Part shown: piece after piece, positions 10,340 through 21,510 of the stretch
How positions within the stretch are numbered: the first letter of the stretch is position 1
How the letters are laid out: every line of letters starts with the position of its first letter
Assembly: GCA_036897095.1 (NCBI GenBank)
Contig: JAYMSP010001433.1
Coordinates: 1 to 32,215 of the forward strand
DNA length: 32,215 nt
Origin: Plantago elongata
Lineage: Eukaryota; Streptophyta; Magnoliopsida; Lamiales; Plantaginaceae
Direction: 5' to 3'
Position numbers and translations under genes: made by a program
The notes under the pieces: model-generated
Told to the model about the DNA's origin: nothing
The model's database searches: none
What the model saw: the letters and a program-made list of their open reading frames with translations, nothing else

Positions 10340-10800
10340 TAACTTGAGGACTCGTAGCTTCCACTCGAGCTCGGCTCACTTAAATAAGATAATCGAGGGA
10401 TGGAGTTTGAGTTTTGTCATATGCTCGTTTACCTAACTTGGCTAGATCATATGCTCGTTAAAGACTCATTGTGTTATTTAATTTGTTATTTTAATATTTT
10501 AACGACACTTTTACGAGTTTTAAGTTACAATCGAACTCGAACCCGAATTCGAATTAACTTTTAGACTCGTTTATATTACGTTTCAAGTGATTACAGTTCG
10601 AGTTTAAATCGAATTATATTATATTCTACTCAGCTCGTTTAAAACCATTACATTACAAGTTAACTACTATTTAGTTGATCAGAGATACGGGTTATTTTAT
10701 GAGTCGAGTTGAACTTGTGCTCAATTCATAAGGGCTCGAGCTCGAGTCTGTTCGTATTTGAGTTAAAACTGAGCTCCGTTTAAGGCTTGTTTTAAAGCTC
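10340..10800. repeat. CTCGAG/GAGCTC-rich decayed repeat between divergent genes
   Basis: The stretch is dense in short self-complementary words (CTCGAG, GAGCTC, TCGAAC/GTTCGA, ACTCG/CGAGT) on both strands, unlike the flanking AT-rich DNA. Such sequence is common in old non-autonomous DNA transposons of plants. Termini and a target duplication are not resolvable by eye. It sits in the shared upstream region of TPK1 (-) and FRS11 (+). Confidence 0.4.
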
Positions 10801-11164
10801 CCAGTTAGCAAATCAGCAAACGAACACTGAAAGACAGAAGCTTTGGGAGAAGGAAGCTACAGATTGACCCTTGTCTTGCACGGTACGCTAATTTCTTCAT
10901 ATGTGCACCAATTTCATCATCCAATCCTTTTTCCTTTCTGAAACTGACACGAGCTGTCACACTATTCTTTATAGAATGCTCAATTATATTGTAGAAATGA
11001 ATTTTTAAATTCTTGTTTTGGTTTAGCTCATATCTTTGTTGTTGAGCAAACTTGTTAAACTGGGTTGTTAAAAAGTTAGGATTTTGAGTTACTCTATGGG
11101 TTTACTGATGGTGTGTTGGTTTTTAAATTTCTTATGATTTCAGTGTACCGTTTACTTTCGAGCA

Positions 11165-11215
11165 ATGGTGTATTATGAGGTTTTCTTGATTGAGATTATG
11201 TCCGCTATTGTGTGA
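11165..11215 (+). other. Upstream ORF in the FRS11-like leader
   Basis: A 16-codon ATG frame with stop ends 19 bases before the main ATG at 11235. A splice acceptor (GATTTCAG, ending 11143) suggests the leader exon begins just before it, so the uORF should be in the mature mRNA. It could lower translation of the main frame. Confidence 0.4.
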
Positions 11216-11234
11216 GAAGAGGGCTTTTATCAAT

Positions 11235-13499
11235 ATGGTCTCTTTACAGTCCAAAGCAGTTTGGACTAAAAGGCAGCAATGTCCTTGTGGGGATTGGAAA
11301 TGCTTTTCGATATACGAGGGAGAGGCCGATGACACAAATGTAGGATCCCGGTTGATGAAGAATGATTCGGGGTCATTAGATGCTATGGTTGCTCCTTATG
11401 TAGGAATGGTGTTTAAGAATGATGATGAGGCATTTGATTATTATGGGAATTTTGCTAGGAAAGGTGGATTTTCGGTTAGGAAAGAGAGGTCGAGGTTGAG
11501 TCCTCAACTGGGTGTTTATAAGAGGGATTTTGTGTGCTATAGGTCCGGGTTTGCACCTTTGAGAAAGAAACAAACTGGAGATCATCAGAGGGACAGGAAG
11601 TCTCTAAGGTGTGGCTGTGATGCAAAAATGTACTTGTCGAAGGAGGTTATAGATGGTTCTTTACAATGGCTTGTTGTGCAGTTTAGTAATGTGCATAATC
11701 ATGAATTGCTTGAGGATGACCAAGTCCGGTTGCTTCCAGCTTATCGGAAGATACAAGAGGCAGATCAAGAGCGCATTCTTCTGCTTTCAAAAGCTGGTTT
11801 TCCGATACAACGTATAGTGAAGGTTCTTGAGATAGAAAAAGGGATTCAAGGGGGACACATCTCGTTTTTGGAAAGAGATGTGAGAAACTTCATCCAAAAC
11901 CGGAAAAAAATTATTCAAGAAAATGATGCATTGTTGAATGAGAAAAGGGAAAGTGACATGATGGATCTTCTTGAGGCTTGTAGGTCAAGTAAAGAGGCTG
12001 ATCCATACTTCATCTATGATGTGTTTGGCAAGAATGATAAAGTAGAGAATATTGCTTGGTCTTTTCGAGATGCGATACATGCATATGACCTGTTTGGAGA
12101 TGTTGTTTTCTTTGATTCATCTTATCGTTCAACTGTGTATGGGATGTTTCTGGGGACGTGGTTTGGTATTGACAACCATGGAAAGATTCTCTTCTTTGGT
12201 TGTGCTCTATTGCAAGATGAAACTCCACAATCATTTACTGAGGCTTTCCAGGTTTGTGTTGAAATTCATTCAATTCATGCTTATTTATATATAAAAAAGT
12301 TATATGCTTATTTTGGTAAAATCCTAATGTAGGTGTTTCTACGGCTTATGAAAGGAAGACAACCACAAACTATTATAACTGATATTGACAATGATCTCAA
12401 GGATGCTGTAAGAAGTGAATTGCCAAGCACGAAACATGTTGTTTCTCTAAATAGTATCTTGTCCAGAACATCCAGCTGGTTCTCTCTTCCACTTGGTCAG
12501 AGGTTTTCTGAGTTTAAAAATGAGTTTGAGGACTTGTGTCGTGTAGAAAGTACTGATGAATTTGACTTTCGGTGGAATCATATGGTCAACCACTTCGGAC
12601 TTAATACAGATAAGCACATGTCTTTACTCTATGCAACTCGTGTTTCTTGGGCATTACCTTACACAAGGGGTTGCTTTCTTGCGCGGATGGATTCTTCACC
12701 ATACTGGAGGTCTGTAGATATATTTTTGAAAGGAGTTCTCAGTGCTCAAATATCTCTGTGTGGCTTATTTGAGCAGGTATGGTATCCTTGGTGGAAGTTT
12801 TTAGAGCATTTTTACCCATCTTTTCTATTTGCAAGTTTTGTTGCACATGCAATCATATATAATCCTCTTTTGATTTTGTAGACCAGAATATCATCAAATT
12901 ACAGAATTTATTCAGTGGAAGAGATGCAATATATGCCTCTAAAAACATGTTTACCTATTGAGGAGCAGGCTCGTAATGTTCTTACCCCTTTCGCATTTAC
13001 TGCTTTACAACAAGAAATGGTCTTAGCCATGCAGTACGCTGCCTCGGAGATGGCTGACGGGTCGTATCTTGTACGCCATTTCAAGAAGGTTGATGGAGAG
13101 TATCTTGTAATATGGATACCTGAAGGTGAACAAATCAACTGCTCTTGCAAGGAATTCGAGTCTACTGGAACTTTATGCAGGCATGTCGTTCGAGTGCTAC
13201 TATCTAAGAACTACTTTGAACTTCCAGACAAGTATCTTCTGAATCGGTGGCGTCAAGAAAGCTCACATTTCTGTTACAATGGCCAAAGTATTTTATTTAT
13301 CAAGGATGAAAGGTATAAGGAGTTCACTTCTCTAACCGAGCCTTTGTTTTCCGAAGTACTGCTGACTAAAGAGCGATTTGACTATGTTCATAGAGAACTA
13401 AAAGTGCAACTTGCAGAACTTCTCTGTAAAGTTCGAGATATGCCCGCAGCTGATCAAGTTGTTATGGATGTTGCATGTCCTCCAACTGATATGCTGTGA
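11235..13499 (+). CDS. FRS11: FAR1-RELATED SEQUENCE protein (FRS11/FRS10-like), domesticated MULE transposase
   Basis: Exons 11235-12251, 12333-12776 and 12882-13499 join in phase 0 to 2079 nt (692 residues, close to Arabidopsis FRS11). The FAR1 DNA-binding zinc finger (WRKY-GCM1 type) spans about 55-160 with C101, C126 and the H154-N-H156 pair. A MULE transposase core follows: first Asp in VVFFDSS, second in IITDIDND, and a conserved FDFRW segment. The SWIM zinc finger is C574-S-C576 ... C586-R-H588. FRS proteins descend from Mutator transposases and act as nuclear transcription factors in light, ABA and developmental signalling. The start is the first in-frame ATG; the open frame further upstream has only a TTG. 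The usual family WH dipeptide after the second Asp reads LNS here, as expected if catalysis is dispensable. The exact FRS number is inferred from N-terminal resemblance. Confidence 0.9.
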
Positions 13500-16067
13500 A
13501 AACTGTTTGTAACAACTGGTGGATGTTGTTCAGCCAAGAGTAGAATTAGTCCGCCTCCACACACCGTCTCCCTTAACTATGAAAGAATAAAAGGGCGACA
13601 ATGAACAATAGAATTTGAGTGCCTTGTCCCAACTGAAATTGAGTGTTTTATGTACAAAAAGTTTGATTTGAGTGGGGAGTTGGCCGCTCAAGCGGTATGC
13701 CAAACAAGCACTATATTCTTGTCAAGCTATGTGCTCGAGAAGTTAGTGTTGACTGCATTCTTATGATTACATAGTTCTATCATTTAAGAACAGTGAAGAA
13801 TATTGGCAGGGAAAAGAGCACATTAGGTAATTTGATATCTCCATGTGTATATGTTAGTTATGTTGTAATTACTTAATGAGTATAATTGATTGCCCAATTT
13901 GTTGTAGCGATATTTACTCCTCTTCTTAAAGTATAATGATATTTTGGGACAATTTGTAACTTCTCCTTTTCAATCTCTGCTGTTCAATCCCTCTAAATTG
14001 TTTAATTTTCATAAGACACATGCTTGGATACTCTGAGGTGGATCTGGTCCTGTCTTTTTAGTTTCTTGTTTTTCTGGTGATATTTTGCTCTGCAGCTGAT
14101 CCAGATTCTGCAATGCAAAAACATACAAAAAAGACTAATGGATGCAAATTGGGGGCCTGATATTTTTGCCTCACCTTTCTATTTCAGAAGTAACATGATA
14201 CTGCTACTAATCACTGTGTCCTGCATCCTTGATATCATTGACAGCAATTAAAAAGCCTTGAAGGTGGCAAACAATGGTTTATTGAATTTATTATTTCTAC
14301 TACTTTCTAGTAAACACCGTTAGCCTTAGACCAACTGATCAGATTATGCTACCAATGGTTGCATGACCACTGTCTTGGATGCTCATCATTTGCCAACTGC
14401 TATGGATACATCAGTCCTGACGCATACTAACATGTAAATATACTGTAATGGTCGTGCTCTCTCCAGTTGTACTCAATTCTCATGGCAGCCTTACGTTATC
14501 ATGTTCCTGCTAGAGCTAATCTGGAGACAAATATTGGTTTTGATTCGCAATTTCTAGAGGTTATATATTTGACCTCTGGACTGAATGCGTGATGCATCAT
14601 TATCCACTCTAACCTGGGTCTCTTGTTGTAGCTCCTGATGATTCTAATACACGTGAACATGTTTCCTTTGATAGCTCGATGTATCGTTCTCTCACTTCTC
14701 TGGTGAGCTTATCATGCTAATTTTCGAGCTATCATAATCTCATGTTACTAATGACACGCATGTCCTGATTTGGTATGTTGTACTAAATCAAAACTAAGCC
14801 TCTCATTTTCACTTGCAGAGACACACGTCTGGCTTGCGGAAGTTCAAGATTTCATTATTAGTCCTTGACCAAGAATAAGGATATTCTGGATCTATCTGCT
14901 TCATGTCCAAGAATAAGGATATTCTAGATCTATCTGCTTCATGTGTTATCCAGGTTGCAGGTAAGTGGTTTCTCTAACTTTGAACTCCTTAGTCCAAAGA
15001 GGACCCATTTGTTGGTTGCAGTATGTGTTGCCAATAATTTACATTGATAGGCATTTACCTTCTGGGAAATAACCAACTTTCTGGCCACGTATTTTAATAC
15101 TAACCTCTTTGTTAGGTCAGTCAGTATCTGAGGTACTATTCTGTCAAATGTGGACCATAGAGTAAACCCATTTCATGTATTTATTGTCACTAAATATCAG
15201 CCATGTTGCTGTGTTTTCGTTTTCTTCCTTAAATGGATCGGTGGTATGGATCCTTCTGTGTTGAAATTTCATACTCTTTTCTTTTGTTGGTTCATAGGAG
15301 AGGACCCATATTCTTTTTCCTGGTTGAATTTTGTGGCCTTATGCATGATTGCATATCTGATTGTGTCCCTACCATTTGTGTTACTTACGAAATGGGTACT
15401 TGAGAGTTGAAATTTTTTTGGTTCCAGAACTTACACTTGTGTTTCATTTAGCTTGCTGTTAGGAGTAGAACTGTAGATGTGACAAATGAGAATTTACATG
15501 GCCAAAGTTGCTTCCTTTAATGTTCTGAATTTATATATGGGACTAGATTTGGTTAGAAGTCGGTTTGTGGGTCTAATTTGAATGGCTATTCTTGAATATG
15601 AGGTTACATAATCGGTGGGGAAGGACATAGTTATAAGTCCCATCTATGTTAAATTGAAAGATTGATTGATAATTACTCTAATTCAACAGCTTCTGTGTGA
15701 CAGTAGCTCTCATGTAATTTTCAATTGATAGTTCTTTTCAGTTCGGTTTCTAGTCACTGTTAAACTAGATGGCACTCCTATATTGGAGTACTTAATTAGT
15801 CCGTTCACCCTGGTCAAATCTCCTTATCCAGAGTTATTTGTCGGTAGAATGAAGTATGTATTTAACTATATTTGTCAAATTCTGATAATAATCCCAGGGA
15901 TGAAGATGTTAGAAAAGGAAAAATTGACATGAACATAATATTGCAACAGGATGCTAAACATGGGAATAGATACATGAAAAGTTAATCTTATAACATACTA
16001 CTACTGATAATTTAGTGCATACTATACTACTGCTTATTTGTATAGTTGATAAGTAGATGGGTTTCTG
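13500..16067. other. FRS11 3' region and long intergenic stretch, no gene
   Basis: The 3' UTR of the FRS gene probably runs several hundred bases. Several splice-like motifs occur (for example acceptor CTTGCAG near 14818), which would fit alternative 3' UTR introns. A 38-bp tandem duplication lies at 14869-14944. The open frame at 15150-15410 (+) has no recognisable domain and biased, low-complexity hydrophobic content. Confidence 0.5.
14869..14944. repeat. 38-bp tandem duplication
   Basis: Two head-to-tail copies, 14869-14906 and 14907-14944, beginning CCAAGAATAAGGATATTCT and differing at one base (G versus A). This is a simple local duplication. Confidence 0.8.
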
Positions 16068-16736
16068 TTACTTAGGGAACGTTAAACAGTTATGAGTGGC
16101 TGCTGGGGCTTCGATCCGAATCTCCTCTTTCATTTTTCGGATAAATTCTTCGAACTTCTTGTTCAACTCTTCCGTGCTTACACGAACATCACTTATTTCA
16201 TCCACTGGTAATGTGTCCTCTAACATTGCAGTGTCTTTGAGTTCATCATTGTCGTCGTCATCATAGTCTTGGTCTTCTTCCGTGACAACATTCTGCAAAA
16301 CAAAATCTCTGGTCTGTTGTACTTGTACTTGTACTTGCTCTGCTTCTTTCTCACTGTGGCTCCTGTGTTCTTGGAGCCATGCACTTTGCTTTTCTTCATA
16401 GTTTGTTGACACTGCTACTACATTTTCTTGAACTGCCTCGGCCTCTAAAACTTGGGGCAGTTGATCTATTTGCTGCGAACCGTGGTTGCTAAACTGGACA
16501 TTCTTGGCAAGAAACGCTAGAATTCCGTTGCAGACGAGGAACATGTACTTCCTGTCGAGAGCGAAATTGGAAAGCTGAAGATCGTAGTAAGACAGGAAGA
16601 TGGGAAAACCTGAGAAATAGGTAATAATCAAGAACGAAAAGACGGAAACCGGGACTACAAACTGAATTGTCTTTTTAAAGAAGGGATAATACTTGTGACT
16701 ACTCAAGGGTACAGGTGTTTCAAGTATGCCATCCAT
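16068..16736 (-). CDS. DUF4408 + DUF761 membrane-anchored protein (cotton-fibre-protein-like)
   Basis: Single exon, 222 residues. Two hydrophobic segments near the N-terminus (about 23-50 and 62-80) match the DUF4408 layout. The centre is polar with a QVQVQVQQ run and an acidic cluster (DYDDDDNDE, about 156-164). Near the C-terminus, STEELNKKFEEFIRKMKEE (about 187-206) is the DUF761 signature, where a short amphipathic helix with the F-E-x-F-I pattern is typical. The family is plant-specific; members are usually small and induced in growing tissue or stress, with unknown biochemistry. The ATG at 16736 is preceded by a TATA box about 80 bases upstream on the same strand. The tail after DUF761 is short, ending CLTFPK. 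Membrane localisation is inferred. Confidence 0.85.
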   Translation of the reverse strand: MDGILETPVPLSSHKYYPFFKKTIQFVVPVSVFSFLIITYFSGFPIFLSYYDLQLSNFALDRKYMFLVCNGILAFLAKNVQFSNHGSQQIDQLPQVLEAEAVQENVVAVSTNYEEKQSAWLQEHRSHSEKEAEQVQVQVQQTRDFVLQNVVTEEDQDYDDDDNDELKDTAMLEDTLPVDEISDVRVSTEELNKKFEEFIRKMKEEIRIEAPAATHNCLTFPK

Positions 16737-16810
16737 GGATAAAAGCTATGATATTTGCAAAGGAAGTTGTTGTAGTGAACAATGAGAAGGAAATAACAAG
16801 TGATGAGGTT

Positions 16811-16823
16811 ATACTTATATAGT
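16811..16823 (-). promoter_or_regulatory. TATA box of the DUF4408/DUF761 gene
   Basis: Minus-strand ACTATATAAGTAT lies about 75-85 bases upstream of the ATG at 16736, leaving a leader of about 50 bases. Confidence 0.55.
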
Positions 16824-18374
16824 ATGTTGTGAGTTGTTGGATTTTGTTTGCATGAAGAGTCTTGTATATGCATATGATTGATTTTGTTCTGTATTGCTAC
16901 TATATGTAGATATATGAATGAAGCTGGACAGGAATACCGTACAAAGTTTATGAATTATTGTTGTGTAGAAGACTCGGGTGGGTCAAATATGCATTAACAG
17001 TTACCTACTTTGCCAATAATTTTAATTATCTATTACAATGACACCTCTGTCTTTTTAAAAGACATGATCAGCATCGTATATTCAGTTAACTCTAACATCG
17101 TGTATATTATATCTCAAGTGTATTTTTTAACTTGTAATGTTCTACCTTAGTAATTCTTATGCACAAGGGAGAATGAATTAAAAAGCTGGTCTTGAAGGTT
17201 CTAGTAATTGTTCTAGAATGATGCCATCCTGTTACTTTGGATATATTCTAGCTTCACATAATACGAGTAGCTTATAGTTAAGTCCATTAGTGACTTACTA
17301 GTACTAGTTTGCAACTTTACAAGAGATTTTTTGAAATTTAGAATCGAGAATCAATTTTGTGTACTGTGTATCTGGGTCCATATAAAAACAGTGCAGATCT
17401 TTATCTCAACCTTATCGTCGATTGTCTCAAGTTCTTGATTTGAAATGATTTTATTTCGCTTATAATTGATTGTTACTGTATGCGTTTGATTTTGGATTTT
17501 TAATCTGTGAAATAAGATCGTAGCTGAATTAAGTAAAATGTGCATAGCATCGCTAAACTGAGTGACATATGCAGCAGCGTCGGCACGTAACAAGAAATCT
17601 TGCAGCCAGCAGAACAAAAATTATATACACGAAATGAATTTTCGAAGTTCGTTTAAAAGATTAAAACCATCGGGTACGAGTGCAGCGTCAATCGAACAAT
17701 ATAATAAATCTTCTATTGTCCAATAAAAACTTTTAACTTCTTCTCATTTCAGAAGTCACTGGCTCCTAATCGACACGTATGATCATCGATCATCTTCCGG
17801 GTTGCTAAAAGCCTATAAGTCACTTCCTCCGTCATGTTTCGACGAGAAATTGATGGTCCGTGTGAAGGTAGGGTTAGGATAGGACGGCGCTTTAGTAAAT
17901 TGGACATGTATGTATCCTTTAAGGTGCACCCACTCGTGTGACAACGGATGTTCGATTCTACCTTACCTATTTTTTGCATGTAGTTAGAGTAACTTAACCT
18001 CATCCACTCATTCTCTCGATCGGCAACCAAACACTGCTACAAATTAATTTTTATTTGCCAGGACAAAACACAGGTGGCACAATCAATTCAATCGCTGCTT
18101 GGTATGTTTGTCCGGAATTAAGATCACAGTTTAAACATTAAATATTTTATATTTTAGTATGTATTACAATTTTTTTAAATATATAGTTGTTTCGTCTTAA
18201 CTTTTCCGTTCAATTGCCTTCATTTTTAACTACGATCGCATCTTAAAAGTTACACTAACTTACAATTACCCTTAAATATAAATGGTACGATTTACTATAA
18301 TAAAAGTTCGGAAAGTAAAGTTTTGATACATATAAACATTATCGTAAACTACATCCCATAATAATATTGATAAT
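16824..18374. other. Intergenic, no gene seen
   Basis: AT-rich DNA. Two minus-strand open frames (17351-17617, 17749-18030) show no domain, no promoter logic and no protein-like composition. Confidence 0.55.
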
Positions 18375-18750
18375 GTTAGAGAATTCTCTCCCCAAGCTCA
18401 AATTTGAAGTTCGATATCTCACATGAAACACTAGGCCTCATTTCATTGAAGAATTTTTACATATACCTAATTTATGAGTAAGTTGTGTACTTTGTGGATA
18501 GGATGGGAATCAATTATATGAAATGAAGCAATAACTCTTAATTCATTTTTCAACCGATGTTTATTATGAGCTACGAGGCACACTGTTAAGCTAAAAGATT
18601 TAGCATATTCTAATCACTCAATTAGAATTGATATGTAATTAGTTTGTTTCTATTCTTGTATTCAGCATTTGTACTATAAGTAGTTGACCTTGTACAAACC
18701 AATACTCAATTAAATCAATCAATTCTTTATTACATACACAACTTTCTTAT
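18375..18750 (+). mobile_element. Possible solo LTR of a Copia-type retrotransposon
   Basis: The segment starts TGTTAGAGAATTCTCTCCCC, a common form of plant Copia LTR start. At about 18674 it has a TATAAGTAG promoter motif followed by CAAT/AATCAATCAATTCTTT-type sequence as in LTR R/U5 regions. The 3' border is uncertain (ACATACACA near 18741-18748). I could not find a matching target duplication or a partner LTR, so this is tentative. Confidence 0.35.
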
Positions 18751-19278
18751 AGACCGGTCTAGACAAGAGTTTCATGAGCTTTTATCAAATGTACTATACT
18801 ATTTGGTCGTGGTCGGAAAGGAAGGCCGTTCATGCTCAGCTGGCTTGAATATGATTAATGTTACAAATCGATGGTCGATGAGCGTCTCGTAGAACTCAGA
18901 TACTAGAAAAACACATACATTCCAACCTGTTTGAAGCCAAGTTATGTCTGCAATTTTGAATACACACCGTTAAAGATGGACTTTGGTAACTTAAATATTC
19001 CCAATAATAATATGTGCAATAAATTAGACCAAATAGTAGTAATACTTAATATACACTAACTAGCTAACTGGCTTGTCTGTCTTGATCATTCATTCATGCA
19101 TATTGATTGATATATATCCATGAACTGTAATAAGTAGTATATATATATACAAGAAAACAAACTCAATTGCTTAATTCTCGGATACAATTAAACTCGATTA
19201 ATGATCTTCTCTCTCTCTTTATTCATGATGGAGGAGTTATTTCTTCTGAACTCTAATACCCTGGTTAACTTCCCAAGC
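18751..19278. other. Upstream region of the TPD1-like gene
   Basis: AT-rich with a short (TA)n tract at about 19138-19150 and a CT-rich stretch at about 19208-19222. No gene. Confidence 0.5.
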
Positions 19279-19288
19279 TATATATATG
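19278..19288 (+). promoter_or_regulatory. TATA box of the TPD1-like gene
   Basis: CTATATATATG lies about 135 bases upstream of the ATG at 19420, in a position that would give a leader of about 100 bases. Confidence 0.5.
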
Positions 19289-19419
19289 TGCCCACATTGT
19301 TCACTATTTTCCACTCAATACTTGTCTAGTAGTTCTTCTCTTGTGTAGTTAGTGTATCTCTCTGCAGGTTTAGCATACTAACATCACACGTTCTTCTACT
19401 TCCCCAAACCCTTCACTCC

Positions 19420-20825
19420 ATGGCTCGGGTCCTTGCCATTTTCACGATTCTGCTTTTAGGTACGCGTTCTCAAGTCATTTATGCATGTGTTGTGTATATG
19501 CACTCCTTCGCTAGTTGAGAAAGTTGTGCATACTTACGTATCGGAGAATTGATATACTATGATCGATTGATTAGAATCAATCATCTATTTTCTAGGTTTA
19601 AGTTTTAGATGCGACTAGATTATATCATCTGATGAGCTGTTTAAGTGTCATAGCAATGTATGCATTTCAAGTCACGTTTAATTTTATTTAAACGACTAAA
19701 AGGTGACTCGAATCTTCAATTTATTAATTAAAGATGAAGCGTCCTACTAATTGAGTGAATCTTCAATTTATTAATTAAAGATGAAGCGTACTACTAATTG
19801 AGTGTGTTTATTGTCTCAAGTTCCTTTAGTATCGTAACCAATTTGAATGCTAGCTAAGTATTTTGGATGCTTAGTTTCATGTCAAATTTTACAGGAAGTG
19901 TTGATCCTAGCTAGTTAAAATGAGTTTGAATTGTTGAATTAATGTCTCTTCGTCTACCTAGTAGTAGCTAGAACCTAGCTAATATAATTAATTAATTTGC
20001 TTTGATCGATAAATAATAAATACTCCAGTATGAAATGATTTTGAAAGGTAGCATGCAATATAATGCAATTGAATTGAACATTGATCGATGAATTTATTGA
20101 ATGTTGATGCATGCAGTTATTAGCAATAGTAAAGGTGCATTGGAAATGGCGGATGCTAATAAAACAGTTGGTGGCAGTCGAGAAGCCGGAACACTAGTCG
20201 CCTCGTCCAAGTCCAACCACACATACACTCAAGTAGGATCAACTCTCTCAACTACTACTGGTAAATCTTTACCCTATGCTGTCTTCCAAAATACACATTT
20301 TTACGATGAGTAAGTCTTTAAGACACGGTCTTATAAAAAGATTAAAAGAGACAACAAACATTAAATGTTTCATTAAGAACATCGGTAATATACACATATA
20401 TGTATTGAAATTATCTGTTTACCATGATGCTAGAGCTAGACTACGATGATGGAGGTGACTATAACAGTAGCAGCGGTGGATCAGATGGGTCGCCAAATCG
20501 CATAGGGTTTGGTTTTGTAGGATGTTCGAAAGACAACATCCTGGTGTTTCAAGGTCCAACTTCACCACTTCCGAGTGGTGTTCCCACGTACACTGTCCAA
20601 ATCCAGAACGTCTGTATTTCGCAAAGTTGCAGTATTTCTAACATCCACTTGAACTGTGGTTGGTTCAGTTCCGACCGGTTGGTTAACCCCAAGGTATTCC
20701 GGAGAGTTGGATATGACGACTGCCTCGTCAATGACGGTGAGCCCCTCAATCCGGGAGAGTCACTCTCTTTCCAGTATGCCAACATCTTCAAGTACCCACT
20801 TGCTGTTTCATCTGTAGATTGCTAA
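19420..20825 (+). CDS. TPD1: TPD1-like secreted cysteine-rich peptide (TAPETUM DETERMINANT1 family)
   Basis: Exons 19420-19459, 20117-20260 and 20434-20825 give 576 nt (191 residues; Arabidopsis TPD1 is 176). Residues 1-20 form a signal peptide (MARVLAIFTILLLVISNSKG), split by the first intron after codon 13. A variable Ser/Gly/Asp-rich spacer follows. The conserved domain starts about residue 85 and carries six cysteines (in VGC, NVC, QSC, LNC, DDC and terminal VDC) and the family blocks PLPSGVPTYTV, CGWFSS, LVNPKVFRR, YDDCLVNDGEPL and SLSFQYAN. TPD1 is the secreted ligand of the receptor kinase EMS1/EXS, fixing tapetal cell fate in anthers; paralogues act in other tissues, so the role here is by family. 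Intron 2 has two in-frame acceptors six bases apart. The gene converges on ADA2b. Confidence 0.92.
19710..19803. repeat. 47-bp tandem duplication in TPD1-like intron 1
   Basis: Copies 19710-19756 and 19757-19803, starting GAATCTTCAATTTATTAATT, differ at one base (GTCCT versus GTACT). It is intronic and recent. Confidence 0.8.
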
Positions 20826-21510
20826 GCACTGAATTGCCAGTCTGTAATTGTGTCACAATGAACTACGCATGGACAAGTAGTTGTCCATTTCTTTCAAGTG
20901 TTTTTTTGACATGTACTACTATGTATGTAATGTACCTCGATATCGGAAGTTTATGATGTTGTAATCTTATATTAGTAGTTATATTTCTCTCATGTGAGCT
21001 CATCATCTCAAAATAAATTAAGATCCCTAATCAGAATCAAACAATTTGAAGAGAATCGAAGGGGAAACAGCAGAGCAATTGCAGGCTCCGGGGAACAGGT
21101 GAGCTCAGATAGTTCCCAGATGAAGGAGGGTGTTAGCATGTAGATCACACGGCCACACAGTTAATACATAAAAAAGAAAAGCGCCCTATATTAACATAAG
21201 CCTCAATATACAGAACAACATTCGATAGTAGGGGAGGTACTATGGGGTATGGAGCACCTGACCCACTCTGCTCGCAAGTAACTGATAAATAAAGTAACTT
21301 GTGATGTTTATGAACAGACCCCTATGCAACAAGTTTCTATATGAGTTTTTTACAACAGGAGGGTCAACCTTTAGCTTCCATCTTATGGTTCCGGTTTTCC
21401 TGTCCTTCAGCTCAACTGGAACTGGTTGATGGTAAGTAGTACATGTATCAACAGGACATGCCACATTTGTCCACAAAGTTCTCGGTGGTATCTTGCTTGT
21501 TTATGATGAA
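20826..21510. other. Convergent 3' regions of TPD1-like (+) and ADA2b (-)
   Basis: TPD1 3' UTR to about 21015, with AATAAA-like words at about 21012. The ADA2b 3' UTR lies on the opposite strand. The minus-strand open frame at 21240-21476 is in this UTR and shows no known domain. Confidence 0.5.

Noticed and set aside
11190-11234. Fifteen-residue N-terminal extension of the FRS protein
   Set aside because: It would need a TTG start; the first ATG in frame is at 11235.
14325-14400. Possible box C/D snoRNA on the minus strand (ATGATGA ... CTGA)
   Set aside because: There is no complementary terminal stem next to the boxes, no clear D'/C' pair and no guide match I could recognise.
15150-15410. 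86-codon hydrophobic plus-strand open frame
   Set aside because: No domain, no promoter or splice logic; hydrophobicity reflects T-rich DNA.
17351-18030. Two minus-strand open frames (88 and 93 codons)
   Set aside because: No recognisable domain and no upstream promoter; composition like surrounding spacer.
21240-21476. 78-codon minus-strand open frame after the ADA2b stop
   Set aside because: It lies in the ADA2b 3' UTR and no family is recognised; ADA2b already ends with its normal SWIRM C-terminus.
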